Positions 8,103 through 16,301 of a DNA stretch of 33,223 nucleotides are shown one piece after another. The position numbers were made by a program, and so were the translations under genes. The notes beneath the pieces were generated by a model that was not told where the DNA came from, searched no databases, and saw only the letters and a program-made list of their open reading frames with translations. Numbering within the stretch: the first letter of the stretch is position 1; every line of letters starts with the position of its first letter. The stretch comes from CAKZRD01 sp964549155 (GTDB lineage Archaea; Nanobdellota; Nanobdellia; Pacearchaeales; GW2011-AR1), in contig CAZJUG010000006.1 in NCBI GenBank assembly GCA_964549155.1, positions 1-33,223 on the forward strand, read 5' to 3'.

Positions 8103-10897
8103 CTACTAAACTGTTAGACGGATAGCTTGGCTTAAATTGCGACGAAGGACGTGGCAAGCTGCGAAAAGCTCTGGCGAGTTGCATGCGAACATTGAACCAG
8201 AGATCTCCTAATGTGAAACACAATTATTCCGAGAGGAAAGTCTACACCGGGAATTGAAACATCTTAGTACCGGTAGGAAAAGAAAATAAATAATTATTCC
8301 CTTATTAGCAGCGAGCGAAAAGGGAACAGGGCAAACCGAATCTTTGCTTGAAAGAGTGTAAGAGATGTGGTGAAGATTAAGGCTAAGTCGACGATTTGAA
8401 TTTCTCTGGAAAGAGATACCTTAGAGGGTGATAGTCCCGTAAAAAAAGTTGATATGCTGTGCTTCAAAAGAGTAGGGCTTCCCGGATTGGAAGTCTGAAT
8501 ATGGGAGAATTAACTCCTAACCCTAAATATTGATTTAAGTCCGATAGCGTACGAGTACCGCGAGGGAAAGCTGAAAAGTACTCTCACAAGAGGGTTAAAA
8601 GACTTGAAATCTAACAGTTACAAGATTGTTACTGCCCTAAGGGGTTGTAACGTACGTTTGGGAAAACGGACCAGGGAGTTTACTTTTGTGGCGAGGTTAA
8701 TTGAATGAAGCCGAAGCGAAAGCGAGTGTAAAAGCGCGATAGTCACTGATTTAAGACCTGAAGCCAGATGATCTATTCCTGAGCAGGATGAAGTTTTTCG
8801 AAAGAGAAATGGAGGTCCGAACCGGTGTTGTGTACATGCACTTGGATGACTTGGGATTAGGGGTGAAAAGCCACTCTAATCTGGCGATGGCTGGTTCCTG
8901 TTGAAATATGCCCGGGTATAGCCTTGTATTGCTTGTTGAAGAGGTATAGTACGGATAGGTCCTGCAGAGACTTATGTCTACGGGGAACTTTCCAACTCAG
9001 AATTTTTCAACTGCTGAATACAAGAAACAGCTGTGGTATGTAAGATACTTCAGCGAGACCTGAACAAAGGAGACCGGAGTTAAGGTCCCAAAGTATTTGC
9101 TAAGTGTATCAAACAGGGTTTTTATCCTGAGACAGTGGGGATGTAGGTCTAGAAGCCGCCATCATTTAAAGAAAGCGTAACAGCTCACCCATTGAGGATA
9201 AGAGCATGGAAGATGGACGGGGCTAAAGCAAATCACCGATACTCTGGGGGCACTCTGTATAGAGTGTGCCGGTAAACAGGCGTTCTATTTGCACAGAAGT
9301 TTTTTTGTAAGAAAAGATGGAGCGAATAGTATCGAAAATCCTGGTGACAGTAGGATCTGATCTCTTTGAGAAAGAAGAGATGTCGAAAGGGCAAGGTTTC
9401 CTTGGCACTAACAATTAACCAAGGGTTAGTCGGTACCTAAGTCATATCTTAACTGAGTATGACGACGGACAGCAGGTTAATATTCCTGCACTTGCTAATT
9501 TTGTTAAGTATACAAATCGCTTTAGGATAAGCAGAATGTCGAGAGACATAACAAGAAGAAAAAAATGGATTGTAATGAAGAGAAGTTTAAGAATTCTTGT
9601 GTATCTGTTGATTCCAGGAGCCAGTGAAAAGTTTGTATAATAGAAATTAGTTAGCCGTACCGAGATCTAGCACTGGTGCCCTAGCTGAGAAGGCTAAGAC
9701 ATGTAAGACTAAACTAGTTAAGGGAATTCGGCATAAATAGTCCCGTATCTTCGGTAGAAGGGATGTCTATTCTTTTGTATGATTCATTATATGGAGGAGT
9801 AGATCTAAGTAACAAGGATGGCCCGACTGTTTACCAAAAACATAGCCAAGTGCGAATCCGAAAGGATGTGTATACTTGGTGAAACCTGCCCAGTGGTGGT
9901 GTCTAAATCTCTCTTTCAAGGGAGTGAAAGCCCATCAAACGGCGGGCGTAACTATGACGCTCTTAAGGTAGCGTAATGCCTTGTCTTCTGAATGGAGACG
10001 TGCATGAATGGTTTAACGAGGTTGTCACTGTCCCTAACTAGAGTCTTCCGAAACCATTAACCGGTGTACAGACCGGTATCACCTAGTGGGAAGCGCAGAC
10101 CTTGTAGACCTTTACTGCAACCTGTTGTTGTGATTTTATTAAAAGTGCTTAGAGTAGGTAGGAGCATCGAAGTCAATCTCTTGGGATTGATGGAGCAAAA
10201 GTGTAACACTACCCATTTTTGATAAAACCACTTACTTTATGAGGACAGCAATTGGCGGGCAGTTTGGCTGGGGCGGCGCCCGGTCGAAAGAGTATCGATC
10301 GGGCCCAAAGACAAGCTCATCCAGGTCGGAAATCTGGAGTAGAGTGTAAGGGCAAAAGCTTGTCTGACTGTTTTCTGAACAGCAAAGAAAGCAGGAGTGA
10401 AAGCTGGGCTTAGCGAACTTCCATAGCTTTTTAATGGGGCTTGGAAACGACAGAAAAGGTACCTCAAGGATAATGGGCTCGTCGCGCCTGATAGTCCACA
10501 TTGACGGCGCGGTTTGGTGCGTCGCTGTCGGCTCTCCCTATCCCGGTTGTGCAGCAGCAACCAAGGGTGTCGGAGTTCACGCATTAAAAGGGATCGTTAG
10601 CTGGGTTAAGAACGTCGCGAGACAGTTTGTATGATATCTACTAGGTGTGTTATTGTCTGAGCGGAACAGTTCTCTAGTACGAGAGGAACGGGAATTGGGT
10701 GCCTCTGGTCTATCGGTTGTCATGTGGCAGGCCGAGCAGCTACGCACTATTTCGATAAATGCTGAAAGCATCTAAGCATGAAGCGAATCGCAAAACGAGA
10801 CAATTAAGGCCGTCGTAAAAGACGACGTCGATAGAGATGTGGTGTACGCATGAAGCTTCGGCGACATGTTCAGCCAGCATCTACTAAAAGCCTCAAT
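8103..10897 (+). rRNA. 23S ribosomal RNA
   Basis: About 2.8 kb directly after the spacer. Landmarks are GACGAAGGACGTGGCAAGCT near 8139, GCGAGGGAAAGCTGAAAAGT near 8560, GGCGGGCGTAACTATGACGC near 9941, GGATAATGGGCTCGTC near 10468, AGTCCACATTGACGG near 10492 and the sarcin-ricin loop AGTACGAGAGGAACG near 10676. Ends are set by the conserved CTACTAAAC...GGATAGCTTGG start and the CTACTAAAAGCC end, and are uncertain by about ten bases. The gene is bracketed by complementary tracts that form the processing stem. No 5S gene is recognisable downstream before the convergent gene at 10986. Confidence 0.95.
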
Positions 10898-10985
10898 TAA
10901 ATATTCTTAAATGAATATTTGATCCACACAAGAAACTATTTGGTGAGTACTGTTTTTCTTTGTTTTTAATATTTAAAAATTATTT
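10898..10985 (+). terminator. 3' half of 23S processing stem and T-rich rRNA terminator
   Basis: A hairpin at 10899-10920 (AAATATTC/GAATATTT) is followed by 10921-10929, 10931-10940 and 10940-10956, which pair with 8094-8102, 8041-8050 and 7994-8010. The T-rich run at about 10953-10968 (TGTTTTTCTTTGTTTTT) is a typical archaeal terminator. The next gene is convergent. Confidence 0.7.
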
Positions 10986-11711
10986 CTAAACTAACTTATC
11001 TCCTGCAACAACTTCAGGTACAACAACAATCTTCGCACCAGCCTTTTTTAACTTAGAAACAAATTTATTATGTTCTGCCCTAGCATGAATCTCAACATTT
11101 GGATTCAATTCTTTTGCACTGAGTGTAATTAAAATATTTGTTTCAGTTTTGGGCAAGGTTATAATTAATTTTTTAGCTTTTTTTATTCCAGCTTCTAAAA
11201 GAATATTATCATGTTCTGCACTTCCCTCAATGACTAAATAATTCTTCTTCCTTAAATTTGCAACAACTTCTGGACTGACATCTGTCAAAACAAATTTTTC
11301 TTTTTTATCTGTTAAAATTCTTGCAATTTCCTCACCAACTCTTCCCCCTCCAGCGATGACTACATGGTTATTCATTTCCATTAATCTTATATTATCCAAC
11401 TGACTTTTTAAATACTTCTTTAAATTTCCATCAAGTAACATATCTGCCAAGCTCCATAAAACCCACCAAACTAAAAAAACTCCAACTATGGCTAAGAAAA
11501 TTTCCATCAATCTTTCTGCAATAGTAGGATTATCTTCAAAAATAAATGCCAGTGTTTGCAATGTTCTAAGGAACGATTCCCGCATAGTCTCTTTATCAAT
11601 CAGCTTAAATCCAACCGTTCCAAAAACTAACAACCAAAATATCACCCAAAAGAAAATTTTTATCTTCCGAGGGAATTCTTCTATTTCTTTTATTTTACTT
11701 CCTCGAGCCAT
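10986..11711 (-). CDS. Channel-like protein with TrkA-N (RCK) domain but no K+ selectivity filter
   Basis: A 241-residue protein with the layout of an MthK-type potassium channel: helix 1 (18-36), a short pore-like segment (47-63), helix 2 (68-93), a GNLKKYL linker (95-101) and a TrkA-N/RCK Rossmann domain (114-235). The latter has the nucleotide loop A-G-G-G-R-V-G (120-126) and the strand-2 acid D144. The pore segment reads TLQTLAFIFEDNP; the TVGYGD filter is absent and the loop is several residues shorter than usual. The ligand-binding RCK half looks intact. It may be a non-conducting sensor or subunit, or may pass another ion. It overlaps the upstream membrane-protein gene by 17 bases. K+ conduction should not be assumed. 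Confidence 0.8.
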   Translation of the reverse strand: MARGSKIKEIEEFPRKIKIFFWVIFWLLVFGTVGFKLIDKETMRESFLRTLQTLAFIFEDNPTIAERLMEIFLAIVGVFLVWWVLWSLADMLLDGNLKKYLKSQLDNIRLMEMNNHVVIAGGGRVGEEIARILTDKKEKFVLTDVSPEVVANLRKKNYLVIEGSAEHDNILLEAGIKKAKKLIITLPKTETNILITLSAKELNPNVEIHARAEHNKFVSKLKKAGAKIVVVPEVVAGDKLV

Positions 11712-12252
11712 TCTTTTTTCTTTTCCTAGACTTTAAATCTTTTTTAATTACTTTTTCTTTTTCAACTACTTGAGGAATAACTTTTATTTTCTCTATAACC
11801 TGTGGTTCTCTGTTTTCTACACTTTGATTTTTTTCTTTCAAAAGTTTATAGATTATTGGGAGATATCCAAAAATAAAAATTAATGATAAAATCCCCAAGA
11901 ATATTGGTGTTTTAATGAGGAATATAGTCTCTAGAAAATCAAATTGGAATCTTCTCTGAACACCTTCAAAGAATGCGAATACAAATCTGAGTAACATCCA
12001 AGCTCCTATAAAATTCAAAACTGGATTAAATATATTGGATGGAAATTCTGCTTGGGACAATAACTCTGCAAACATAAATATAAAATTTATTCCAATTAGG
12101 AGAAGAGCATTTCTGTTAAAAAAATTTGTGAATGAAATAAAAGTAGAAAATGTAATATATCTTGCAAGAAAATTTAATGCTCCCAAAAATAACAGAAATA
12201 CAAATACACTAATCACTTTAGAAAAAACTATCTTCGTCACACTCTTTCCCAT
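11695..12252 (-). CDS. Multi-helix membrane protein with basic C-terminal tail
   Basis: I do not recognise this 185-residue protein. Four hydrophobic segments lie at about 10-32, 45-65, 77-95 and 108-135, followed by a charged tail rich in Lys, Glu and Val (VIEKIKVIPQVVEKEKVIKK) ending in a run of Arg/Lys. The tail is predicted to be cytoplasmic and could form a coiled coil or bind nucleic acid or acidic lipid. It is the first gene of a pair with the filterless channel-like protein, overlapping it by 17 bases, so the products may form a complex. The promoter is in the divergent intergenic region: on the minus strand TTTTTATAAT at about 12271-12280, placing the transcript start close to the ATG. 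Confidence 0.65.
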   Translation of the reverse strand: MGKSVTKIVFSKVISVFVFLLFLGALNFLARYITFSTFISFTNFFNRNALLLIGINFIFMFAELLSQAEFPSNIFNPVLNFIGAWMLLRFVFAFFEGVQRRFQFDFLETIFLIKTPIFLGILSLIFIFGYLPIIYKLLKEKNQSVENREPQVIEKIKVIPQVVEKEKVIKKDLKSRKRKKNGSRK

Positions 12253-12339
12253 AATAATCTTATTTTAAGAGATTATAAAAATCTATCTTTTTGAATTCAA
12301 CACCCGAAGATTTTTAAATAAGGTTCATATAATCTCTAT

Positions 12340-12843
12340 ATGAAAAAAGAGGTTTTAGTAAAAGATTTGATGCAGAAAAGTTATAAATATCTTCTAACAG
12401 ATCCCGAAGGAAAAAATTTTGATAATGAATTCAAACCAGAACTAACCCCTAAACAAATGTTGGAATTGGGAGTATTCGGAGGAAAATACATGACCGATTG
12501 TAAAATGGAATTTCCGAATTGGTTTAAGAAAGCAAAATTAAATCCAGAATTTCATGATGCAAAACTAAATTTTTTCAAGATAAATGCTTCTCAACCCCTT
12601 TCTATCTGGAGAAAAAAAGGATGGATTTTTAAGGAAGATCCTCGAGGGTGGTTTCAATGGTATTGTAGATATTTCTTAGGTAGAAGATTGTCGGAGATAG
12701 ATAAGATTCAGATAAAAAGATGGAAGGCAATTGGAAGACATATTGCCCAAGTTAAAAAAAATTGTAAAAAAGGAGATTTCAATTGCAGACCAAGACAAAG
12801 ACAAGCCTTACTGCATTGGGCAATTGACTCTAGGAAGATATGA
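12340..12843 (+). CDS. Conserved-looking protein of unknown function, overlapping xerA
   Basis: A 167-residue soluble basic protein that I cannot name. The C-terminal half is dense in aromatic and charged residues with a motif-like pattern: DPRGWFQWYCRYFLGRR, then QIKRWKAIGRHIAQVKKNC, then CRPRQRQALLHWAI. The Cys, Arg and Trp spacing suggests a compact domain, perhaps nucleic-acid binding, but this is inference. The N-terminal part has LTPKQMLELGVFGGKYM. The ATGA overlap with the tyrosine recombinase gene (12840-12843) suggests joint translation. A TATA-like TTTTTAAATA at 12311-12320 puts the transcript start at or just before the ATG, so the mRNA is probably leaderless. Confidence 0.75.
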   Translation: MKKEVLVKDLMQKSYKYLLTDPEGKNFDNEFKPELTPKQMLELGVFGGKYMTDCKMEFPNWFKKAKLNPEFHDAKLNFFKINASQPLSIWRKKGWIFKEDPRGWFQWYCRYFLGRRLSEIDKIQIKRWKAIGRHIAQVKKNCKKGDFNCRPRQRQALLHWAIDSRKI

Positions 12844-13670
12844 ATCCTTCAGATTTCCTAAAAAAAGTTGAAATAGAATTAAAGATTTCAAAAAATTCTC
12901 CAAATACAATAAAATTTTATATAATGAAGAATAAAGAATTTTTGGATTTCATAAAAAAACAACCTTTAGAAGTTTCAGAAGATGATGTAAAACAATTTTT
13001 AGCAGAAAAACTTTCAGACAGGGCTGCGAGTTCAATAATTCAATTTCTCGCAGCAATAAAATATGCTTATGGAGCTATATTCAAGAAAGATATTACTGGG
13101 GGGATTCGAAGGCCTAAAAAAGAAAAGAAAATTCCCACAGTTCTTACAAAGGAAGAAGTTTCTAAGTTTCTTAAATCAGTCAATAATAGAAAATCAAAAC
13201 TAATGGTTTCGTTACTATATGCTTGTGGTTTGAGAGTCTCTGAACTTGTAAATCTTAAGGTAAATAACATTCTTCTAGATGAAAAAATAGGTTATGTAAA
13301 ACAAGCAAAGGGAAGGAAAGATAGAATTTTCAATATTCCAGATTTTTTATTTGAGGATTTAAAAAGACAATCAGAAGAACAAAAAAATAAAAATCAGGAA
13401 TATTTATTTACTGGGAAAAATGGAAGATTGTCTTCGAGAAATCTTCAAAAAATAGTAGAAAAAGCTTCAAAAAAAGCTGGGCTTCAAAAAGAGGTCCATT
13501 GTCATACCCTAAGACACTCATTTGCCACACATCTCTTAGAGCAAGGAACTGACATAAGAAAGATACAGGAACTTTTAGGTCATGCAGATTTATCTACAAC
13601 TCAAATATATACTCATATATCTAGCGAAGAGTTAAAGAAAGTTAAAAGTCCAATTGATAGTTTAATTTAA
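12840..13670 (+). CDS. xerA: Tyrosine recombinase XerA
   Basis: A 276-residue tyrosine recombinase with an N-terminal SAM-like core-binding domain (about 1-85, SPNTIKFYIMKNKEFLDF) and a C-terminal catalytic domain. All catalytic residues are visible: R132 (ACGLRVSEL), K157 (QAKGRKDR), H222-x-x-R225 (HTLRH), H248 (LLGHADLSTTQ) and nucleophile Y257 (IYTH). The length matches archaeal XerA, which resolves chromosome dimers at dif. No dif-like site is seen next to the gene. It is cotranslated with the unknown 167-residue protein. No terminal repeats or other transposition genes are nearby, so a housekeeping role is likelier than a mobile element, although integrase homologues look similar. Confidence 0.92.
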   Translation: MNPSDFLKKVEIELKISKNSPNTIKFYIMKNKEFLDFIKKQPLEVSEDDVKQFLAEKLSDRAASSIIQFLAAIKYAYGAIFKKDITGGIRRPKKEKKIPTVLTKEEVSKFLKSVNNRKSKLMVSLLYACGLRVSELVNLKVNNILLDEKIGYVKQAKGRKDRIFNIPDFLFEDLKRQSEEQKNKNQEYLFTGKNGRLSSRNLQKIVEKASKKAGLQKEVHCHTLRHSFATHLLEQGTDIRKIQELLGHADLSTTQIYTHISSEELKKVKSPIDSLI

Positions 13671-13730
13671 ACTAGAAAGTAATATATTCAATTGCAATTT
13701 TGTTTATAAACCCCTCCACAATGAAATGTC

Positions 13731-14318
13731 ATGGAAAGGGAAGTTCTTTATGTGGGAGCAGACGATTCAAATAATCACGATGTTAACCAGCCGATTATAT
13801 TAGCAACAACTTTTTCATTATTAAATCGAGATTCAATCTACCGAGGTTTCTCAAGGGAGAGAGTTCACGAAGATTTCTTTTATTGGCTTGGAGGAGAACA
13901 ACAGGAAAGGGATTTTCGTTTTGGTCTCTTAAAAGATCCTTCTTTTAGAGCTATGCAACCTCTCCTCCCTTTAGCTGTTCCAGATCTTGTTTTGAATTAT
14001 GCCCCAACATTAAGAGAAACACCTAAGAAAATTTGGGTATGCTTGGATGGAATCCTCCCAAAGAGTCATAAGGACTACATTAGGGATAGGCTTAGACCTT
14101 ACTTTTCTGAAGTTGTTGTTAACAATGTGGTTAAGAGAAGAAATAGCATGGCAAAAAGACCTCTTGCAAAGAGATTAGAATGTCCGACTATCTTGAAAAT
14201 GGCCGATACTTGTGCAAACCAAATTTATGGATTTCCTTCAAGAGAAGGTTTGCCTGAAAGAGTATTATTAGACCCCTCAAGGCTAAAAAGAGAGTATCTA
14301 AGACTGAGAGCCTCATAG
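13731..14318 (+). CDS. Unknown protein with RNase H-like pattern
   Basis: A 195-residue protein without a name I can support. Its acidic residues are spaced like an RNase H fold: a first strand VLYVGADDS (D11/D12), a central strand IWVCLDGIL (D106) and a helix KMADTCANQIYG (D159), much as in the DUF3800 type of predicted nuclease (first-strand Asp, ...D..., ..AD..A). The middle region is variable and helical. If correct it would bind two metal ions and cut RNA or DNA. TTTATAAAC at 13703-13711 gives a transcript start only a few bases before the ATG. It lies between xerA and the serine-recombinase-like gene, a short stretch of DNA-transaction genes. The fold is inferred only. Confidence 0.6.
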   Translation: MEREVLYVGADDSNNHDVNQPIILATTFSLLNRDSIYRGFSRERVHEDFFYWLGGEQQERDFRFGLLKDPSFRAMQPLLPLAVPDLVLNYAPTLRETPKKIWVCLDGILPKSHKDYIRDRLRPYFSEVVVNNVVKRRNSMAKRPLAKRLECPTILKMADTCANQIYGFPSREGLPERVLLDPSRLKREYLRLRAS

Positions 14319-14352
14319 GAAGATTTATATTTGTTTATTTTATCATTAAATT

Positions 14353-14889
14353 ATGGTTTGTGAGAAATGTGGTTATAGTGATAAAAAAGAAGTTGTAAAA
14401 TTTAGATTTCCTCTTTGTCAGATATGCAATTTTTTCTCTCCAGATGATGAAGACAATTTTACATTTTACATTAATGAAAAGGTAGACTGGAGAACATTAG
14501 AAACTTTCAGAAAATATGGGCAGAGGATTGGAAGTAAACAAAAAGCAGGGATGGTGGAAAAGGCAAAACAGGGAGAAGTTATGTCCAGGGTCGCATTAGG
14601 CTATTCTCTTATAGATAAAAAGCTAGTTGAAAATGAAGATGCTTCAAAGGTTCATTCAATCTTTAAAGAATATCTAGAGACAAATATATCATTAAACAAG
14701 CTCTCAAAAAAATTTGGACTTTCTGTTAATGGTTTAAAAAAAGTTTTAAAAAACAGAACCTATCTGGGAGAAGTTAAATTCAATGGCCAGATTTATAAAA
14801 GCAATCACAAACCTCTAATCTCTCCAGAAATTTTTTATGCCGTGCAAAGGAAGATGAAAGAAAACGAAAAAAAGTCCCAGTCAATTTAG
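14353..14889 (+). CDS. Zinc-ribbon protein with serine-recombinase 'Recombinase' domain, catalytic domain missing
   Basis: 178 residues. The N-terminus has two Cys pairs (C3/C6 and C22/C25) forming a probable zinc ribbon. Residues 60-172 match the Recombinase domain that follows the catalytic domain in large serine recombinases: VALGYSLIDKKLVENEDASKVHSIFKEYLE, then VLKNRTYLGEVKFNGQIYK and NHKPLISPEIFYAVQRKM (split here for length). There is no resolvase domain with its nucleophilic serine, and the upstream DNA encodes a different protein, so this is not a simple 5' truncation. A TATA-like ATTTATATTT at 14324-14333 sits at the right distance for its own promoter. It is probably a DNA-binding protein derived from a recombinase. 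Function unknown. Confidence 0.75.
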   Translation: MVCEKCGYSDKKEVVKFRFPLCQICNFFSPDDEDNFTFYINEKVDWRTLETFRKYGQRIGSKQKAGMVEKAKQGEVMSRVALGYSLIDKKLVENEDASKVHSIFKEYLETNISLNKLSKKFGLSVNGLKKVLKNRTYLGEVKFNGQIYKSNHKPLISPEIFYAVQRKMKENEKKSQSI

Positions 14890-14935
14890 ATTTTTAGTAA
14901 ATGCATTTTTAATCCAATAAAAATTCAATTAGAAA

Positions 14936-15349
14936 TTATCTGTAAGAGGTTTGTCTCTTTGCCCTTGCTTTAGAATCTCCAGGCTTATAAGCTTCCTTTC
15001 TTCTTGTATCTGCAACAATCATATTTCTATCATACACTACAAATGCTCTTTTCAACTCATCACTTTTTGTAAATGCAACAATCGCTCTTGCAATTGCCAG
15101 TCTTGCAGCTTGAACTTGAGAGGAAACTCCTCCACCCTTCACATTCACTGAAATATCATAATTTGCTTTTCCTAAGATTTTTTCTGCAATTAATAAAGGT
15201 TCTTGTAACTCTAATCTTTGAAGAATTGGAAAAGATTCTATATCTTTCTTATTAACTAATACATTTCCTACACCTTCTTTTATCGTTGCCTTACCAACAG
15301 CTGTCTTTCTCTTACTAGATATAACAAGTGATTTTTTTATAAGACTCAT
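14936..15349 (-). CDS. rps9: Ribosomal protein uS9
   Basis: A 137-residue small-subunit protein. Recognisable parts are RKTAVGKATIKEG, the NVKGGGVSSQVQAARLAIARAI helical core (shown in the middle of the chain) and the basic tail KARAKRQTSYR. The final Arg reaches the P-site tRNA anticodon loop in uS9. It is the last gene of the eL18-uL13-uS9 operon and overlaps the uL13 stop by four bases. In many archaea this cluster continues into rpoN and rpoK; here the next gene downstream is convergent, so the cluster ends at uS9. Confidence 0.96.
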   Translation of the reverse strand: MSLIKKSLVISSKRKTAVGKATIKEGVGNVLVNKKDIESFPILQRLELQEPLLIAEKILGKANYDISVNVKGGGVSSQVQAARLAIARAIVAFTKSDELKRAFVVYDRNMIVADTRRKEAYKPGDSKARAKRQTSYR

Positions 15350-15744
15350 ATTAATCTTGAAACCTCTTTAAGTTCTATATACTTGAAAGGTAATCTTGTT
15401 TTCAGTTTTATAACTTCAACCTTAGAATCATCAAATTCTCCAGACTTAAAACATTTAATCTTCTTGAATGCATCTCTTCCTCTCTGCCTATCCCAAGGTA
15501 ACATTCCCCTAATCATCCTCTTTAAAAGTCTTTCAGCAGGTCTAGGAACTGTTGGTCCCTTGAGGCTATTCCCTCCTTTATTCCTTAAACTTGTAATCTC
15601 TGTAAGAATATCTTTTTTGTTTCCAGAAATAATAGATTTCTCAGAGTTCAATACAAAAACTTCATCTCCTTTCAAGGCAGATTTTACCACGAAGCTACCA
15701 AGCCTTCCTAATTGAACACCTGTTGCATCAACATATAATTTCAT
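15346..15744 (-). CDS. rpl13: Ribosomal protein uL13
   Basis: A 132-residue large-subunit protein. The start YVDATGVQLGRLGSFVVK and the core RPAERLLKRMIRGMLPWDR are diagnostic, followed by GRDAFKKIKCF. uL13 binds 23S rRNA domains early in large-subunit assembly. It overlaps eL18 upstream and uS9 downstream by four bases each, indicating tight translational coupling within the operon. Length is close to the short archaeal forms (about 140 residues). No oddities. Confidence 0.96.
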   Translation of the reverse strand: MKLYVDATGVQLGRLGSFVVKSALKGDEVFVLNSEKSIISGNKKDILTEITSLRNKGGNSLKGPTVPRPAERLLKRMIRGMLPWDRQRGRDAFKKIKCFKSGEFDDSKVEVIKLKTRLPFKYIELKEVSRLI

Positions 15745-16112
15745 CTTATTAACCTCAAATTTTTTAATTCAGGATTCTTTTTAATCTCTTCTGTTACTTC
15801 AACAAACTCAGCTTTTGCCTCTTTCATTTTATCCAATGCCTTTTCGGAAGCTTTCCAAGCAACAATTCTTATTTTCTTTGTCAATGCACCAGAACCTAAA
15901 ACTTTTCCTGGAATAAAGATCGCATCATTATCTTTTGTTGCTCTATCTATTTGGTCAAGATTTAATTCTGCCCATTTTTTTACAGGCATAGCAAGATGCT
16001 TAGCAAAATCAGGATTCTTTTTCTTAATTAATGTTATGGCTTCAGCTAAAACTTTATTTGTCTTTTTAGAAGACCTTACTTCAACTCTAGTTTTACTTAT
16101 TGTCCTTTCCAT
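15741..16112 (-). CDS. rpl18e: Ribosomal protein eL18 (L18e)
   Basis: A 123-residue archaeal/eukaryotic-type large-subunit protein. Typical parts are RSSKKTNKVLAEAI, the central AIFIPGKVLGSGALTKK and IVAWKASEKAL. The start is taken at the ATG at 16112 (MERTISKTRVE). An in-frame TTG at 16145 would add eleven residues (including ICRFRK) that do not look like eL18 and would lie inside the structured leader. First gene of the eL18-uL13-uS9 operon, a conserved archaeal order. Its promoter is at 16192-16209 on the minus strand, and the leader of about 60 bases can fold into a three-way junction, which makes feedback control plausible. Confidence 0.93.
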   Translation of the reverse strand: MERTISKTRVEVRSSKKTNKVLAEAITLIKKKNPDFAKHLAMPVKKWAELNLDQIDRATKDNDAIFIPGKVLGSGALTKKIRIVAWKASEKALDKMKEAKAEFVEVTEEIKKNPELKNLRLIR

Positions 16113-16120
16113 TTTTCTAA

Positions 16121-16173
16121 ACCTGCATATAGAAGTCTTTTTCAAGACCTACTCAACGCGTGAGCTCGCAGGT
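16121..16173 (-). promoter_or_regulatory. Structured 5' leader of the eL18 operon (three-way junction)
   Basis: Read on the minus strand, the leader begins with ACCTGC (16173-16168) and ends with GCAGGT (16126-16121), which pair over 6 bp. Inside are a hairpin CTCG-like arm CTCA-CGCGT-TGAG (16164-16152) and a hairpin GTCTT-GAAA-AAGAC (16148-16135) capped by a GNRA loop. The start codon lies eight bases beyond. The predicted transcript start (about 16172) coincides with the first paired base. It resembles a binding site for an autoregulatory ribosomal protein. Confidence 0.5.
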
Positions 16174-16191
16174 AATAATGTCTCACAAAAT

Positions 16192-16209
16192 CCATTTAAA
16201 AAGCTTTTG
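16192..16209 (-). promoter_or_regulatory. eL18 operon core promoter
   Basis: On the minus strand CAAAAGCTTTTTAAATGG is an archaeal BRE/TATA element. It is nearly the same as those before rRNA, aEF-2 and aEF-1alpha, and would start transcription about 26 bases on, near 16172. Confidence 0.65.
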
Positions 16210-16301
16210 ATTTACATTTCCTCAGATTTATCCAACATCTGACAACATAAATTTGGGGGTCTATTCGCAAGATTAATAAAGAATAGTTTCTAGTCATATT
16301 C

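Noticed and set aside
9223..10771. Several open frames of 60-115 codons in 23S
   Set aside because: The region contains invariant 23S landmarks including the sarcin-ricin loop. The frames overlap one another on both strands.
12840..14889. XerA plus the recombinase-domain gene as a mobile element
   Set aside because: No flanking inverted or direct repeats, no other transfer genes, base composition like the neighbours, and XerA has housekeeping features.
16113..16145. Start of eL18 at the upstream TTG
   Set aside because: TTG is a poor start, the extra residues do not resemble eL18, and the stretch forms part of the folded leader.
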